A DNA stretch of 64,000 nucleotides from assembly GCF_030997045.1 (NCBI RefSeq), contig NZ_CP116899.1, positions 4,302,001 to 4,366,000 on the forward strand, given 5' to 3'. The stretch comes from Microbulbifer sp. TB1203. GTDB taxonomy: Bacteria; Pseudomonadota; Gammaproteobacteria; Pseudomonadales; Cellvibrionaceae. This document shows, piece by piece, positions 35,372-44,413 of this stretch (its first letter is position 1; each line of letters begins with the position of its first letter). Position numbers and translations under genes: made by a program. The notes below the pieces were generated by a model. The model did not search any database, was not told where the DNA came from, and saw only the letters and a list, made by a program, of their open reading frames with translations.

Positions 35372-36172
35372 TCAATCGAGGCGGAAATGGCGCAACGGCC
35401 CCTCCCTCTCTCCGTCGCGGTAGTTCTGTTCCCACAATTGCGTCCGCCCCCGGTGGTCGACCGCCACCAGGCTGCTGGCGCGGGTGCCATAGGAGCCACG
35501 GGAGGGAGAATCACGGGTGTCTATCTGGACAAAAATGGAAGAGAGCGCCAATTCCAGTGCCGGATCCACGCCGGTGCTGGGCAGCTCCGCCACCGCCGCC
35601 AGCGCGCTGTCCCGCAGCAGGGCCAGGGCCGGGCGCACGAAGTTGTCCTCATCGACTTCGCCGTGGATACCCGCCAACAGCCGCTCTGTACCGGCCTTCC
35701 CTTTCAACACCTTGGGCCAGGGCGCGTCCGGCGCGCCGTTGGAAATGCCGTGGACTCCCGGGGAGAAGGCGAAGGCCCGGTGGCGGTTGCCGGCGCAGAC
35801 AAGCTCCGGCTCCGCACCCAGTTGAAAGAACACCGCATTGAAGCCGCGATAGCGCGCCGCCTCCAGCCCGGCGGCGCAATCCCAGGGCGGCTGCTGCCCG
35901 CGCAGGAAATCCCGCGGGATATCTCCCCGCGAGAGCGTATCGGCGGGCGGGGCCCGGCCGGGTTCGCGCACATTGGTCACTGCCGCCGCGCGACCGCCCC
36001 CGGCGACACCCAGCCAGGTGCCGCCGGCCTGCAGATCGCGGCCGGCCACCAGCTCTCCACCTTCCCAGGGCGCTGCCGGCGCATTGGGGCGATCGTGGAA
36101 CTCGTCCCGGTTGGCGAGCATCAGCAGCGGGTATTCGGGGTGACAGCGGTAGGCGAACAGTAACAGGCACAT
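35372..36172 (-). CDS. NRDE/TANGO2-family protein
   Basis: 266 residues from the ATG at 36172; it starts CLLLFAYRCHPEYPLLMLANRDEF, with the Cys at position 2 and the NRDE motif that name the family. The fold is NTN-hydrolase-like, and Cys2 would be the nucleophile. GTWLGVAGGGRAAAVTNVREPG and YGTRASSLVAVD are further conserved segments. Bacterial role unsettled; eukaryotic TANGO2 is linked to heme and lipid handling. The upstream frame to 36274 crosses a REP and is rejected. Confidence 0.9.
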   Translation of the reverse strand: MCLLLFAYRCHPEYPLLMLANRDEFHDRPNAPAAPWEGGELVAGRDLQAGGTWLGVAGGGRAAAVTNVREPGRAPPADTLSRGDIPRDFLRGQQPPWDCAAGLEAARYRGFNAVFFQLGAEPELVCAGNRHRAFAFSPGVHGISNGAPDAPWPKVLKGKAGTERLLAGIHGEVDEDNFVRPALALLRDSALAAVAELPSTGVDPALELALSSIFVQIDTRDSPSRGSYGTRASSLVAVDHRGRTQLWEQNYRDGEREGPLRHFRLD

Positions 36173-36176
36173 GGGT

Positions 36177-36392
36177 TGAATGCGGAATGCGGAATGATGA
36201 ATGTAACTACTCATCCCTGTAGGGGCGGGCCATGCCCGCGAACAGAGCCAATCGCGGGCATGGCCCGCTCCCACATAGTGGTTCCCTTAAGCCAATGCAG
36301 GTTCCCTATGAGTGAGTAGTTAGTGCGGAATAGTAGCGGCTAACGCGGTGAGTTGCCGCATTCCGCATTCATTATTCCGCATTCCGCATTCC
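36177..36392. repeat. Nested inverted structure around a REP
   Basis: Outer arms: (GCGGAAT)n at 36177-36203 and its complement (ATTCCGC)n at 36358-36392. Next inward: TAACTACTCAT at 36204-36214 and ATGAGTGAGTAGTTA at 36308-36322. At the centre: a REP pair (36218-36275). The layers are concentric but imperfect. Confidence 0.7.
36218..36275. repeat. REP pair
   Basis: TGTAGGGGCGGGCCATGCCC ... GGGCATGGCCCGCTCCCACA, opposite orientation units with a short spacer. Confidence 0.9.
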
Positions 36393-36466
36393 ACATTACT
36401 CTCCCCCGCTTTAACTGGTAAGATTTCGCTCATCTCAATGAGCTCGCGAACAACTGTGAAGTCCCA

Positions 36467-37291
36467 ATGATCCCCTATCCCCAAATCGACCCGGTAGCCG
36501 TGGCCATAGGCCCGCTGAAAGTGCACTGGTACGGGCTGATGTATCTGGCCGGCTTTGCCACCGCCTGGTGGCTGGCACTGCGGCGCAGCCGCAAGCCCTG
36601 GTCGCCAGTAATCAAGTCGGAAGTGGAGGACCTGATTCTCTACTGCGCCATCGGCGTCGTGGTGGGTGGCCGGATCGGCTATATGCTCTTTTACAATTTC
36701 GGTGAACTGGCCTCCGATCCCCTGTCCCTGTTCCGCGTATGGGAGGGGGGCATGAGTTTCCACGGCGGCCTGATCGGGGTGATGCTGGCCGCCACTCTCT
36801 ACGCGCGCAAGATCGGCACCACTTTCCCCGCATTGATCGACTTCGTGGCGCCACTGGTGCCCATCGGCCTGGGCCTCGGCCGACTCGGAAATTTTATCGG
36901 TCAGGAGCTGTGGGGCCGGCCCACGGACGTGCCCTGGGGTATGGTCTTCCCGCGGGACCCGGAGTTGCTGGTGCGCCACCCGTCGCAACTGTACCAGGCA
37001 TTCCTGGAGGGTCTGGTGCTGTTTGTGGTGCTGTGGATCTACTCCAGCAAACCGCGCCCGCGCCTGGCGGTGGGCGGCCTGTTCGTGACTCTCTACGGCA
37101 TCTTCCGTTTCGCGATGGAATTCGTGCGTGAGCCGGATGCTCATATCGGTTTCGACCTGTTCGGTTGGATGACCCGCGGCCAATTGCTCAGCTTGCCGAT
37201 GATCGCCGCGGGCATCGCGCTGATGGTATGGAGCTACCGCACCCAGCCGCTTCCCGAAGGTCGGGGCCAGGCGAAAGGGGGCACACAGTAA
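36467..37291 (+). CDS. lgt: Prolipoprotein diacylglyceryl transferase
   Basis: Transfers diacylglycerol from phosphatidylglycerol to the lipobox cysteine, first step of lipoprotein maturation. 274 residues with seven membrane segments. Signatures: HWYGLMYLAGF (His), GGRIGYMLFYN, MSFHGGLIG, and GLGRLGNFIGQELWGR. The stop overlaps the thyA start (TAATG), as in many gammaproteobacteria. Confidence 0.97.
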   Translation: MIPYPQIDPVAVAIGPLKVHWYGLMYLAGFATAWWLALRRSRKPWSPVIKSEVEDLILYCAIGVVVGGRIGYMLFYNFGELASDPLSLFRVWEGGMSFHGGLIGVMLAATLYARKIGTTFPALIDFVAPLVPIGLGLGRLGNFIGQELWGRPTDVPWGMVFPRDPELLVRHPSQLYQAFLEGLVLFVVLWIYSSKPRPRLAVGGLFVTLYGIFRFAMEFVREPDAHIGFDLFGWMTRGQLLSLPMIAAGIALMVWSYRTQPLPEGRGQAKGGTQ

Positions 37292-38124
37292 TGAAACAGT
37301 ACCTGGACCTGATGCGCCATGTGCGTGACAGCGGCACCCGCAAGAGCGATCGCACCGGCACCGGAACCCTCAGCGTGTTTGGCTACCAGATGCGTTTCGA
37401 CTTGTCTGAGGGCTTCCCACTGATCACCACCAAGAAGTGCCATCTGCGCTCGATTATTCACGAGCTGCTGTGGTTCCTGCGCGGTGATACCAATATCGAC
37501 TATCTGCAAGAGAACGGTGTGCGTATCTGGGACGAATGGGCCACCGAGGAGGGAGACCTGGGGCCGGTATACGGTTGCCAGTGGCGCTCCTGGCCCACGC
37601 CGGACGGGCGCCGCATCGATCAGATCGCGCAGTTGCTGGAGCAGTTGAAGAGCCGCCCGGACTCCCGCCGCCTGCTGGTGAGCGCTTGGAATCCCGCCGA
37701 TCTCCCGGACGAGGGAGTATCTCCTCGGGACAACGCCGCCGCCGGGCGCATGGCCCTGGCGCCCTGTCACGCCCTGTTCCAGTTCTATGTGGCGGATGGT
37801 CGGCTGTCCTGCCAGCTGTACCAGCGCAGCGCGGATATTTTCCTGGGGGTGCCCTTCAATATCGCCTCCTACAGCCTGCTTACCCTGATGCTGGCACAGG
37901 TGTGCGGCCTCAAGCCGGGCGAGTTTATCCACACGCTTGGCGATGCCCATCTCTACATGAACCACCAGGAACAGGTGGAGGAGCAACTGAGCCGCGAGCC
38001 GCTGCCGTTGCCGCAGATGCATCTCAATCCCGCAGTGACCGACCTGTTCGCGTTTCGTTTTGAGGACTTCGAACTGCGCGGCTACCAGGCCTATCCGCAC
38101 ATCCCGGCACCGGTGGCGGTGTAA
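37291..38124 (+). CDS. thyA: Thymidylate synthase
   Basis: Methylates dUMP to dTMP using methylene-THF. 277 residues from the ATG at 37291. Catalytic Cys in LAPCHALFQFYV, RTGTGTLSVFGYQMRF at the N-terminus, and GDAHLYMNHQEQ. The start in the lgt stop and the stop in the folA start (TAATG both times) show tight coupling. A longer upstream frame runs into lgt and is not used. Confidence 0.97.
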   Translation: MKQYLDLMRHVRDSGTRKSDRTGTGTLSVFGYQMRFDLSEGFPLITTKKCHLRSIIHELLWFLRGDTNIDYLQENGVRIWDEWATEEGDLGPVYGCQWRSWPTPDGRRIDQIAQLLEQLKSRPDSRRLLVSAWNPADLPDEGVSPRDNAAAGRMALAPCHALFQFYVADGRLSCQLYQRSADIFLGVPFNIASYSLLTLMLAQVCGLKPGEFIHTLGDAHLYMNHQEQVEEQLSREPLPLPQMHLNPAVTDLFAFRFEDFELRGYQAYPHIPAPVAV

Positions 38125-38636
38125 TGGCGGAAATCCCCATAGCCCTGATCGCCGCGGTGGCGCGTAACGGCGCGATCGGTCGCGATAACGGCCTGCCCTG
38201 GCGCCTGTCCGGCGACCTGCAATTTTTCAAGCGCACCACCCTGGGCAAACCTGTGGTGATGGGGCGCGTGACTTTCGAATCCATCGGGCGGCCGCTGCCT
38301 GGACGGGACAATATCGTGGTCAGTCGCAACCCCGAGTGGAATGCCCCAGGGGTACAGTCTGCGGCCTCCTTGGACGAAGCGCTGCAGCTGGCGCGGCAGT
38401 CCGCCGTTGCCAGTGATGCCGAAGAGGTAATGGTGATCGGTGGCGCGCAGATTTATCGCCAGACCCTGGCACAGGCGAAACGCGTCTATCTCACAGAAGT
38501 GGATGCGGAGGTGGAAGGAGACGCCTTCTTCCCCCCTTTAGGTGACCAGTGGCGGGAATCCAGTCGGGCGTGTTACCCGGCCTCGGAAAGGGATGAATAT
38601 AACTACTGCTTAGTCCAGTACGACAGGTTGAAATAA
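38124..38636 (+). CDS. folA: Dihydrofolate reductase
   Basis: Regenerates THF oxidised by ThyA. 170 residues with IALIAAVARNGAIGRDNGLPW, GKPVVMGRVTFESIGRPLPG and VMVIGGAQIYRQTL. Overlaps thyA by one base. No clear terminator follows; the next gene begins after about 290 bp. Confidence 0.97.
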   Translation: MAEIPIALIAAVARNGAIGRDNGLPWRLSGDLQFFKRTTLGKPVVMGRVTFESIGRPLPGRDNIVVSRNPEWNAPGVQSAASLDEALQLARQSAVASDAEEVMVIGGAQIYRQTLAQAKRVYLTEVDAEVEGDAFFPPLGDQWRESSRACYPASERDEYNYCLVQYDRLK

Positions 38637-38923
38637 AAACAGTTTGATTATTTTGTGATCATTCTGTTAAATTCCATCCCTGCTCGCGCAGCGAACGTCG
38701 CCGCAAATGTGTGCAGGAAACCCGGGAGTGTTACCCGGTTGTTACTTCGCTACACATGCGGGTCGATACTGTCAATCGACATTTGAATAATCAAATCGGC
38801 TGTTTACAATGTGCGGCTCTTAGCTGTCTTCAAACCAATGTTTTTAGAACAAAAGGACACCGCGTTGTGGCAGCTAACTCATCGCGACCATGTTGTGAAA
38901 TATTGAACCCACTGGGGGGTCTA
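38637..38923. other. Long leader region of the TonB2-type operon
   Basis: 287 bp between folA and the DUF3450 gene. It contains a small hairpin AACCCGGGAGTGTTACCCGGTT (about 38720-38741) and AT-rich stretches that could hold promoters. No Fur-box match is obvious. An in-frame ATG at 38711 is not considered the start because the added sequence is not protein-like and GGGGGG precedes the ATG at 38924. Confidence 0.4.
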
Positions 38924-39706
38924 ATGAAAACCAAGCGATTCATGGCTGTGGCGCTGACCACTGCGCTGTCTGCCGGCGCACTCTACGGCAGCGTAGCCAC
39001 TGCGGATACACTCGACAACGTCCTCGCCGTAGGCCAGCAGAAGACCTCTGCGGCCCAGGCTTCGCAAAAGCGCATCGACAAGATCGCTGAGGAAACCACC
39101 AGCCTGCTGCAGGACTTCAAGGTGGTGAACAAGGAAATCGACGGCTTGCGCGTTTACAACCGCCAGCTGGAGAAGCAACTGGCCAACCAGTTGTCAGTGA
39201 TCAAGGACCTGGAAGAGTCCATCGACAACGTCACCGTTATCGAACGTCAAATTCAGCCGCTGATCCTGCGTATGCTGGACGGCCTGGAACAGTTTATCGA
39301 ACTGGACGCGCCCTTCATGCTGGAAGAGCGTCTGGCCAACCTCGAAGGCGTCAAGAGGAATATGGACCGCTCCGATATCACCGCCGCGGAGAAATTCCGC
39401 CAGGTGCTGGAGCTGTACAACTTTGAAGCCGAGTACGGTCGCAAGCTCAGCAGCTACGGCGATACCCTGAACGTGAACGGCCAGCAGCGCGAAGTGAACG
39501 TGCTGCAGATCGGCCGTATCGCCCTGCTGGCGCAGACCAAGGACTCCAAGATCACCATGGCCTACGACAAAGAGCAGAAGGGCTGGGTGGAAGTGGATTC
39601 CGGTGAATACCGCCGCGCCGTTATGCAGGGCCTGAAAATCGCCAAGCAGCAGGCCACTATCGATATCATGAACATGCCGATTCCGGCTCCGGAGGCAGCG
39701 CAATGA
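38924..39706 (+). CDS. DUF3450 periplasmic protein of a TonB2-type system
   Basis: 260 residues. Signal peptide (KRFMAVALTTALSAGALYGSVATA), then a long helical coiled coil (KRIDKIAEETTSLLQDFKVVNKEIDGLRVYNRQLE) and LDAPFMLEERLANLE, WVEVDSGEYR: the DUF3450 pattern. Members are encoded at the head of TonB2/TtpC operons of Vibrio and other gammaproteobacteria. The 4-bp overlap with the next gene ties it to the TtpC-like component; it probably contacts it in the periplasm. Confidence 0.9.
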   Translation: MKTKRFMAVALTTALSAGALYGSVATADTLDNVLAVGQQKTSAAQASQKRIDKIAEETTSLLQDFKVVNKEIDGLRVYNRQLEKQLANQLSVIKDLEESIDNVTVIERQIQPLILRMLDGLEQFIELDAPFMLEERLANLEGVKRNMDRSDITAAEKFRQVLELYNFEAEYGRKLSSYGDTLNVNGQQREVNVLQIGRIALLAQTKDSKITMAYDKEQKGWVEVDSGEYRRAVMQGLKIAKQQATIDIMNMPIPAPEAAQ

Positions 39707-41085
39707 GAACCTCTATCGCCAAACGCGTCCTTTCATTAACAGCCGTATTCACAGCGGCTGGCCTGATCAGCGCTTCCGTCGTTGCCCAGGAAAAGGCCCA
39801 ATCCCTGGACCAGCTGTTGCAGATGGTGCGGAACTCCAAGGTCGCCGAATCCAAAGAGCACCAGCAGCGCGAAGCGGAATTCCGTCGCCAGAAGGCCAAC
39901 CAGCAGGCCCTGCTGACTCAGGCGAAAAACACCCGCGCGGCCGAAGAGGCCCGCTCCGCTCAGTTGGAGAAGAAGTACGAAGAGCAGGAACTGCTGGTTC
40001 AGCAGAAGCGTCAGCAACTGGAAGAGCGCATGGGCTCCCTGAAAGAGCTGTTCGGCCACCTGACCTCCACCGCCGGCGACCTGCGCGCCAACCTGAGCAC
40101 CTCCCTGGTATCCGCCCAGTACCCCGGTCGCACCGAGTTTCTGGACCAGTTGATCGGCAAGATGGATTCCGCCACCAAGCTGCCGACCATCGAGGAGATC
40201 GAGCGCCTGTGGTACGAACTGCAGCGCGAGACTGTCGAGTCCGGCAAGGTGGTCAAGTTCACCGGCACCGTGATCAAGCCCGACGGCGAACAGGTCGAGC
40301 AGGAAGTCGTGCGCGTGGGTAACTTCAACCTGGTTTCCAACGGCAAGTACCTGGAACTGATCGACGGAAGCAAAATGGCCGAGCTGGTACGCCAGCCCAG
40401 CAGCAAATTCCAGAGCGAAGCTGCCAACCTGCAGGCTGCCACTTCCGGCTTTAATGCCTTCGGTGTCGACCCCACCGGCCCCACCGGCGGCTCCTACCTG
40501 AAGGCCATGATCAACAGCCCGAGCAACGTCGAGCGCTGGCATCAGGGCGGTATCGTGGGCTACATCATCACCGCGGTGGGTGCCTTTGCGATCCTGTTGG
40601 CCATCTGGCGCCTGATCGTGCTGTCCGGCATGAGTTCCAAGGTAAACGCTCAGTTGCGCTCTTCCTCTGCTAATACCAACAACCCGCTGGGCCGTGTGTT
40701 GGCGGTGGCGGAAGAGAACCGCGGTGTCGATGGCGAGACCCTGGAGCTGAAGATGGAAGAGGCGGTGCTGAAAGAGCGCCCGGCCATCGAGTCCGGCCTC
40801 AACCTGCTGAAGATTATCGCCATGGTGGCTCCGCTGCTGGGTCTGCTGGGTACCGTGACCGGTATGATCGTGACTTTCCAGGCGATCACCATCTTCGGTG
40901 CCGGCGACCCGAGAGCCATGGCAGATGGTATCTCCTCCGCATTGATGACCACCGTGTTGGGTCTGTGCGTGGCGATCCCTACCGTGCTGATGCACACCAT
41001 CGTCAACGGCCGCGCCAAGCGCATCCTGCATATCCTGGATGAGCAGAGCACCGGTATCGTGGCGGAAAGCGCTGAGCGCAAATAA
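39703..41085 (+). CDS. TtpC-like MotA/TolQ/ExbB proton channel with long periplasmic N-terminus
   Basis: 460 residues. A signal-like segment, then a long periplasmic coiled coil (EHQQREAEFRRQKANQQALL ... VQQKRQQLEERM). Residues from about 285 carry the ExbB-type helices (GIVGYIITAVGAFAILLAIWRLIVL; APLLGLLGTVTGMIVTFQAI; SSALMTTVLGLCVAIPTVLM). Vibrio TtpC has the same extension and is required by the TonB2 system. Overlaps the DUF3450 gene. Confidence 0.92.
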   Translation: MRTSIAKRVLSLTAVFTAAGLISASVVAQEKAQSLDQLLQMVRNSKVAESKEHQQREAEFRRQKANQQALLTQAKNTRAAEEARSAQLEKKYEEQELLVQQKRQQLEERMGSLKELFGHLTSTAGDLRANLSTSLVSAQYPGRTEFLDQLIGKMDSATKLPTIEEIERLWYELQRETVESGKVVKFTGTVIKPDGEQVEQEVVRVGNFNLVSNGKYLELIDGSKMAELVRQPSSKFQSEAANLQAATSGFNAFGVDPTGPTGGSYLKAMINSPSNVERWHQGGIVGYIITAVGAFAILLAIWRLIVLSGMSSKVNAQLRSSSANTNNPLGRVLAVAEENRGVDGETLELKMEEAVLKERPAIESGLNLLKIIAMVAPLLGLLGTVTGMIVTFQAITIFGAGDPRAMADGISSALMTTVLGLCVAIPTVLMHTIVNGRAKRILHILDEQSTGIVAESAERK

Positions 41086-41099
41086 GAGGAGGCGGCAAC

Positions 41100-41627
41100 A
41101 TGCACGCATTGACTGACGCATGGGCCGCCGTCAACGCCTTTATGGCGTCGGGCGGGCCAGTACTGTTTTTGATCGCCGGCCTGACCTTCTTTATGTGGAC
41201 GCTGATCTTCGAGCGGGTCTTCTACTTCAACAAGGGGTTGAAAGGTGACGTTCAGGGTGCGGTGGACCAGTGGGAAGGGCGCTCTGAGCGCAAATCCTGG
41301 GGCGCCCACCAGATCCGCCACGCGCTGATTTCCCGGGTATCCGAGAAGATCGGGGACAATCTGGACATGATTCAGGCCTGTGTGGCCCTGGCGCCCCTGT
41401 TCGGGCTGCTGGGCACGGTGTGGGGCATGATCAATGTGTTCGAGGTCCTCGCGATAACCGGCGGCGGTGATGCCAAGCAGATGGCCAGCGGTGTCTCCAT
41501 GGCGACTATCCCGACAATGGCGGGCATGGTTGCGGCACTGTCCGGGGTATTTGCCAACACCTATATCAGCCGCAAGGCGGAGCGTGAGACCCAACTGCTG
41601 GAAGACCATCTGACGATGGATCACTAA
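41100..41627 (+). CDS. exbB: ExbB proton channel, TonB2 type
   Basis: 175 residues, the short ExbB form: three membrane segments and the channel motif APLFGLLGTVWGMINVFEVLAITGGGDAK. 14 bp after the TtpC-like gene. Supplies the proton motive force for TonB. Confidence 0.93.
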   Translation: MHALTDAWAAVNAFMASGGPVLFLIAGLTFFMWTLIFERVFYFNKGLKGDVQGAVDQWEGRSERKSWGAHQIRHALISRVSEKIGDNLDMIQACVALAPLFGLLGTVWGMINVFEVLAITGGGDAKQMASGVSMATIPTMAGMVAALSGVFANTYISRKAERETQLLEDHLTMDH

Positions 41628-41696
41628 GGCACACATAGGGCAAGTGGCCCGCCGAAAGTGCGCGCCTATTTGCCGTGAAGGTTTAGCCAAGCCAGA

Positions 41697-41742
41697 AACT
41701 TTTCCCGGGGTACTCCCTCGGGCGTGCCCCACCGGGAAAGTT
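41697..41742. promoter_or_regulatory. Hairpin between exbB and exbD
   Basis: AACTTTTCCCGG and CCGGGAAAGTT with inner G/C pairing, in the 131-bp gap that interrupts an otherwise tight operon. No T run follows, so it is more likely an RNA-processing or partial attenuation element than a terminator. Confidence 0.45.
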
Positions 41743-41758
41743 CGCTAAGAGAGTTGCT

Positions 41759-42160
41759 ATGAGCAGAAATCAAAAAACGGCAGAAGAAGAAGCGGGAGCG
41801 ATCGACCTCACGCCCATGCTGGACGTGGTGTTTATCATGCTGATCTTCTTTATCGTCACCGCCACCTTTATCAAGGTTCCCGGTGTCGATGTGGTGAAGC
41901 CGGAAGCGACAACCGCTGACCTCAAGGCCGCCTCTATTCTGGTAGCGATTAACGAAAGCAACGAAATCTGGATTGCCAAGGAACACGTGGACGACCGCCT
42001 GGTGAAAATCACCCTGGAGCGTCTCTACGCACAAAACCCCAAGGGGTGGTTGGTAATTCAACCCGATAAGAAAGCGGATATCGAGAAGGTTGCCCTGATT
42101 GCGAATGCCGCCAGGGAAATCGGTATCGAGAAAGTATCGGTCGCGACAGAAAAGAGTTAA
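41759..42160 (+). CDS. exbD: ExbD biopolymer transport protein
   Basis: 133 residues. N-terminal membrane helix with the essential Asp region (IDLTPMLDVVFIMLIFFIVTA) and a small periplasmic domain. GAGAG ribosome site. Partner of the ExbB subunits. Confidence 0.95.
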   Translation: MSRNQKTAEEEAGAIDLTPMLDVVFIMLIFFIVTATFIKVPGVDVVKPEATTADLKAASILVAINESNEIWIAKEHVDDRLVKITLERLYAQNPKGWLVIQPDKKADIEKVALIANAAREIGIEKVSVATEKS

Positions 42161-42165
42161 CAGCT

Positions 42166-42789
42166 ATGAATCCGGCAAGACTAGCAGGGGCGGGTACGTT
42201 GGCAATAGTCACGACTTTCGCCCTGATCTTCACCATGCATCAGTTGATTCAGGCAAATATGGGTACTCCCGAGGAGGAGGAACTGCTCAAGGTTGCCGAT
42301 GTCGTGATGCCTGAACAGAAGATCGAAACCCAGTACGACACCCGTAAACCGGACAAGCCCGACGAGCCGGAGCAGCCGCCGCCGGAAATGCCGGAACCGG
42401 AGTACGATGAGCCGAACATGGACGACAGCATCAACATGTCTGCGCCCCGTGCGAGTGCGGACCTTAAGATCGGCGGTCTCGGTGGCGCCTTTAGCGAGGG
42501 CGACTACCTGCCCATCGTAAAGGTTCAGCCGCAGTATCCGCGTCGCGCCCTGCAGCGGGGTATCGAGGGCTACGTGATCGTCGAATACACGGTAACCACC
42601 AATGGCTCCGTGCGCGATCCGAAGGTGGTGGAAGCCTTTACCGCCGATGGTAACCCCACCACCATCTTCAACCGCGCGGCGATGAAATCGGCGCTGAAGT
42701 ACAAGTACAAGCCGCGGGTCGTGGACGGCCAGGCGGTGGAAGTGCCCGGTGTGAAGACCAAGATCAGCTTCAACATGGCCAAGAACTAA
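42166..42789 (+). CDS. tonB: TonB family energy transducer (TonB2 type)
   Basis: 207 residues, 5 bp after exbD. A membrane helix (LAIVTTFALIFTMHQLI), a Pro/Glu-rich spacer (KPDKPDEPEQPPPEMPEPEY) and a C-terminal domain (VKVQPQYPRRALQRGIEGYVIVEYTV, PKVVEAF, RAAMKSALKYKYKP). Delivers energy to outer-membrane receptors. The short spacer matches TonB2 proteins. Confidence 0.95.
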   Translation: MNPARLAGAGTLAIVTTFALIFTMHQLIQANMGTPEEEELLKVADVVMPEQKIETQYDTRKPDKPDEPEQPPPEMPEPEYDEPNMDDSINMSAPRASADLKIGGLGGAFSEGDYLPIVKVQPQYPRRALQRGIEGYVIVEYTVTTNGSVRDPKVVEAFTADGNPTTIFNRAAMKSALKYKYKPRVVDGQAVEVPGVKTKISFNMAKN

Positions 42790-42801
42790 TAGGGGACGCA
42801 T

Positions 42802-44145
42802 ATGAATATGACGACCATGACGAAAGGGCTGTCCAAATTCGTCCTGCGCACGTCCGTGGCGCTGCCCCTGGTACTTGCACCGGCGGTGAGCGTCACGGTG
42901 TTGGAAGCGGCGGGCCTCTCCGCCTCTTTCGCCCAGGTTGAGGCGCAGAGCGAACAGAAAACGCGCAAGGTCCCGGCGATGCGGGAAAACGTGTTCAAAA
43001 AACTGGGCAAGGTGCAGGAAGCCGCCGATGCGCAGAACTGGAATGGAGCTCTGGCGGCGCTGAAAGAGATGGAGGCCGGCAAGGACAAGTACAACGGCTA
43101 TGAAATAGCGCAGATGTACTACTTCTACGGTTTTGTCTACTACAGCATGGAACGCTATCCGCAGGCGATCAGCTACTACAAGAAGGTGCTGCAGCAGGGG
43201 GCCGAAAACCTGCCAGTGGCGCTGGAAGTGGGTACGCTGCTGACCATTGCGCAGCTGAATTTCGTCACAGAGAACTACGATCAGGCACTGGTTTATTACA
43301 ACAAGTGGTTCGCCGTCGCTAGTCCGGAGCAGATCACCGCGGATTCCTACGCCCAGCGCTCCCAAGTCTATTACCAGAAAGGCGATGAGGATAATGCGCT
43401 ATCGGACGTCAACACCGCCGTGTCGATGTACGAGAAAGAGGGCAAGGTACCCAAGGAGAACTGGTTCGGCCTGCAGCGCTACCTTTACTACGAGAAGAAC
43501 GACTACAAGAAAGTTGCCGGTATTCTCGAGAAGCTGGTCAAGCACTACCCCAAAGGCGAGTATTACAAGCAACTGGCGGGTATGTACGGTGAGCTGAAGC
43601 GCGAGAAAGATCAGCTGCACATGATGGAGGCGGCTTATATCGCCGGCGCCCTGCAAAAAGAGAAGGAGCTGTTGAACATGGCCTATCTCTTTATGGGGCA
43701 CGATATGCCCTACAAGGGCGCCAAGGTGATCGACAAGGGGATCAAGGAGAAGAAGATCGAGCGCACCTCCAAGAATCTGGAAGTCCTGGCCCAGGCGTAC
43801 CAGATGGCCCAGGAGTTGCAGAAGTCGATCCCGAATATGGAAGCCGCGGCCAAGTTGTCCGACAAAGGCGAGCTCTATTCCCGTCTGGCCGGTATTTACC
43901 TGGACCTGGACAAGAACGAGCAGGCTGTCAGGATGGGCGATCAGGCGCTGAAGAAGGGTGGCGTCAAGCGCCCGGGCCAATTGTACATCGTGCTGGGTAT
44001 GGCTAATGCCAACCTGAAGAAGTACGACGATGCGCTCAGCAACCTCAAGAAGGCCCTGAAAGACGACCACTCAAAGAGGTTCGCCGAGCAGTGGATTTCC
44101 TATGTCGAGGCCGAGAAGGAGCGCGAGGAGCGGCTGGCCATTTAA
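42802..44145 (+). CDS. TPR-repeat protein of the TonB2 operon
   Basis: 447 residues with a signal-like leader and many helical TPR-type repeats (YYFYGFVYYSMERYPQAISYYKKVL, ALVYYNKWF, MANANLKKYDDALSNLKKAL). A TPR gene closes the TonB2/TtpC operon in Vibrio and relatives too. AGGGGA precedes the ATG; a strong terminator follows. Likely a periplasmic scaffold; exact role not shown. Confidence 0.9.
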   Translation: MNMTTMTKGLSKFVLRTSVALPLVLAPAVSVTVLEAAGLSASFAQVEAQSEQKTRKVPAMRENVFKKLGKVQEAADAQNWNGALAALKEMEAGKDKYNGYEIAQMYYFYGFVYYSMERYPQAISYYKKVLQQGAENLPVALEVGTLLTIAQLNFVTENYDQALVYYNKWFAVASPEQITADSYAQRSQVYYQKGDEDNALSDVNTAVSMYEKEGKVPKENWFGLQRYLYYEKNDYKKVAGILEKLVKHYPKGEYYKQLAGMYGELKREKDQLHMMEAAYIAGALQKEKELLNMAYLFMGHDMPYKGAKVIDKGIKEKKIERTSKNLEVLAQAYQMAQELQKSIPNMEAAAKLSDKGELYSRLAGIYLDLDKNEQAVRMGDQALKKGGVKRPGQLYIVLGMANANLKKYDDALSNLKKALKDDHSKRFAEQWISYVEAEKEREERLAI

Positions 44146-44165
44146 TAATTGCCACTTTCCTTCTC

Positions 44166-44196
44166 AAAGGCCGCACAGTGATGTGCGGCCTTTTTT
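44166..44196 (+). terminator. Terminator of the TonB2-type operon
   Basis: AAAGGCCGCACA with GTGA loop and complement ending in six T, 20 bp after the TPR gene. Confidence 0.93.
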
Positions 44197-44203
44197 GTGT
44201 GCG

Positions 44204-44253
44204 GTACCCGGAAACACGGAGCTCCAGCTCCATAACGGGCCGAAAGGCCCGCC
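44204..44253. repeat. CGGAGCTCCAGCTCC family repeat
   Basis: ACCCGGAAACACGGAGCTCC-AGCTCC followed by CGGGCCGAAAGGCCCG. Related to the units at 16818 and 59220. Confidence 0.7.
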
Positions 44254-44413
44254 GATGACCAATCCAGACTGATTAATTATTGAGCTTGCGACTGAGAATA
44301 GTTTGCAACTCTATTTAATTCTGCTATTAATAGAGACAGCTGATCAGCTTTTTCCAACGCCGGCGGCTTCGGCCGTCGATTCCAACACCCTAAGAATAAT
44401 CAGGAGAGGTGTT

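Noticed and set aside
35239..35841. 200-codon plus-strand frame through the CCTCTCCC repeat
   Set aside because: Antisense to the NRDE gene and repeat-derived; no ribosome site.
36173..36274. N-terminal extension of the NRDE protein
   Set aside because: The extended frame reads through a REP; the family begins with Met-Cys at 36172.
44280..44413. Possible Fur box before the second TonB (GAGAATAGTTTGCAA)
   Set aside because: Too few matches to the 19-bp Fur consensus to claim.
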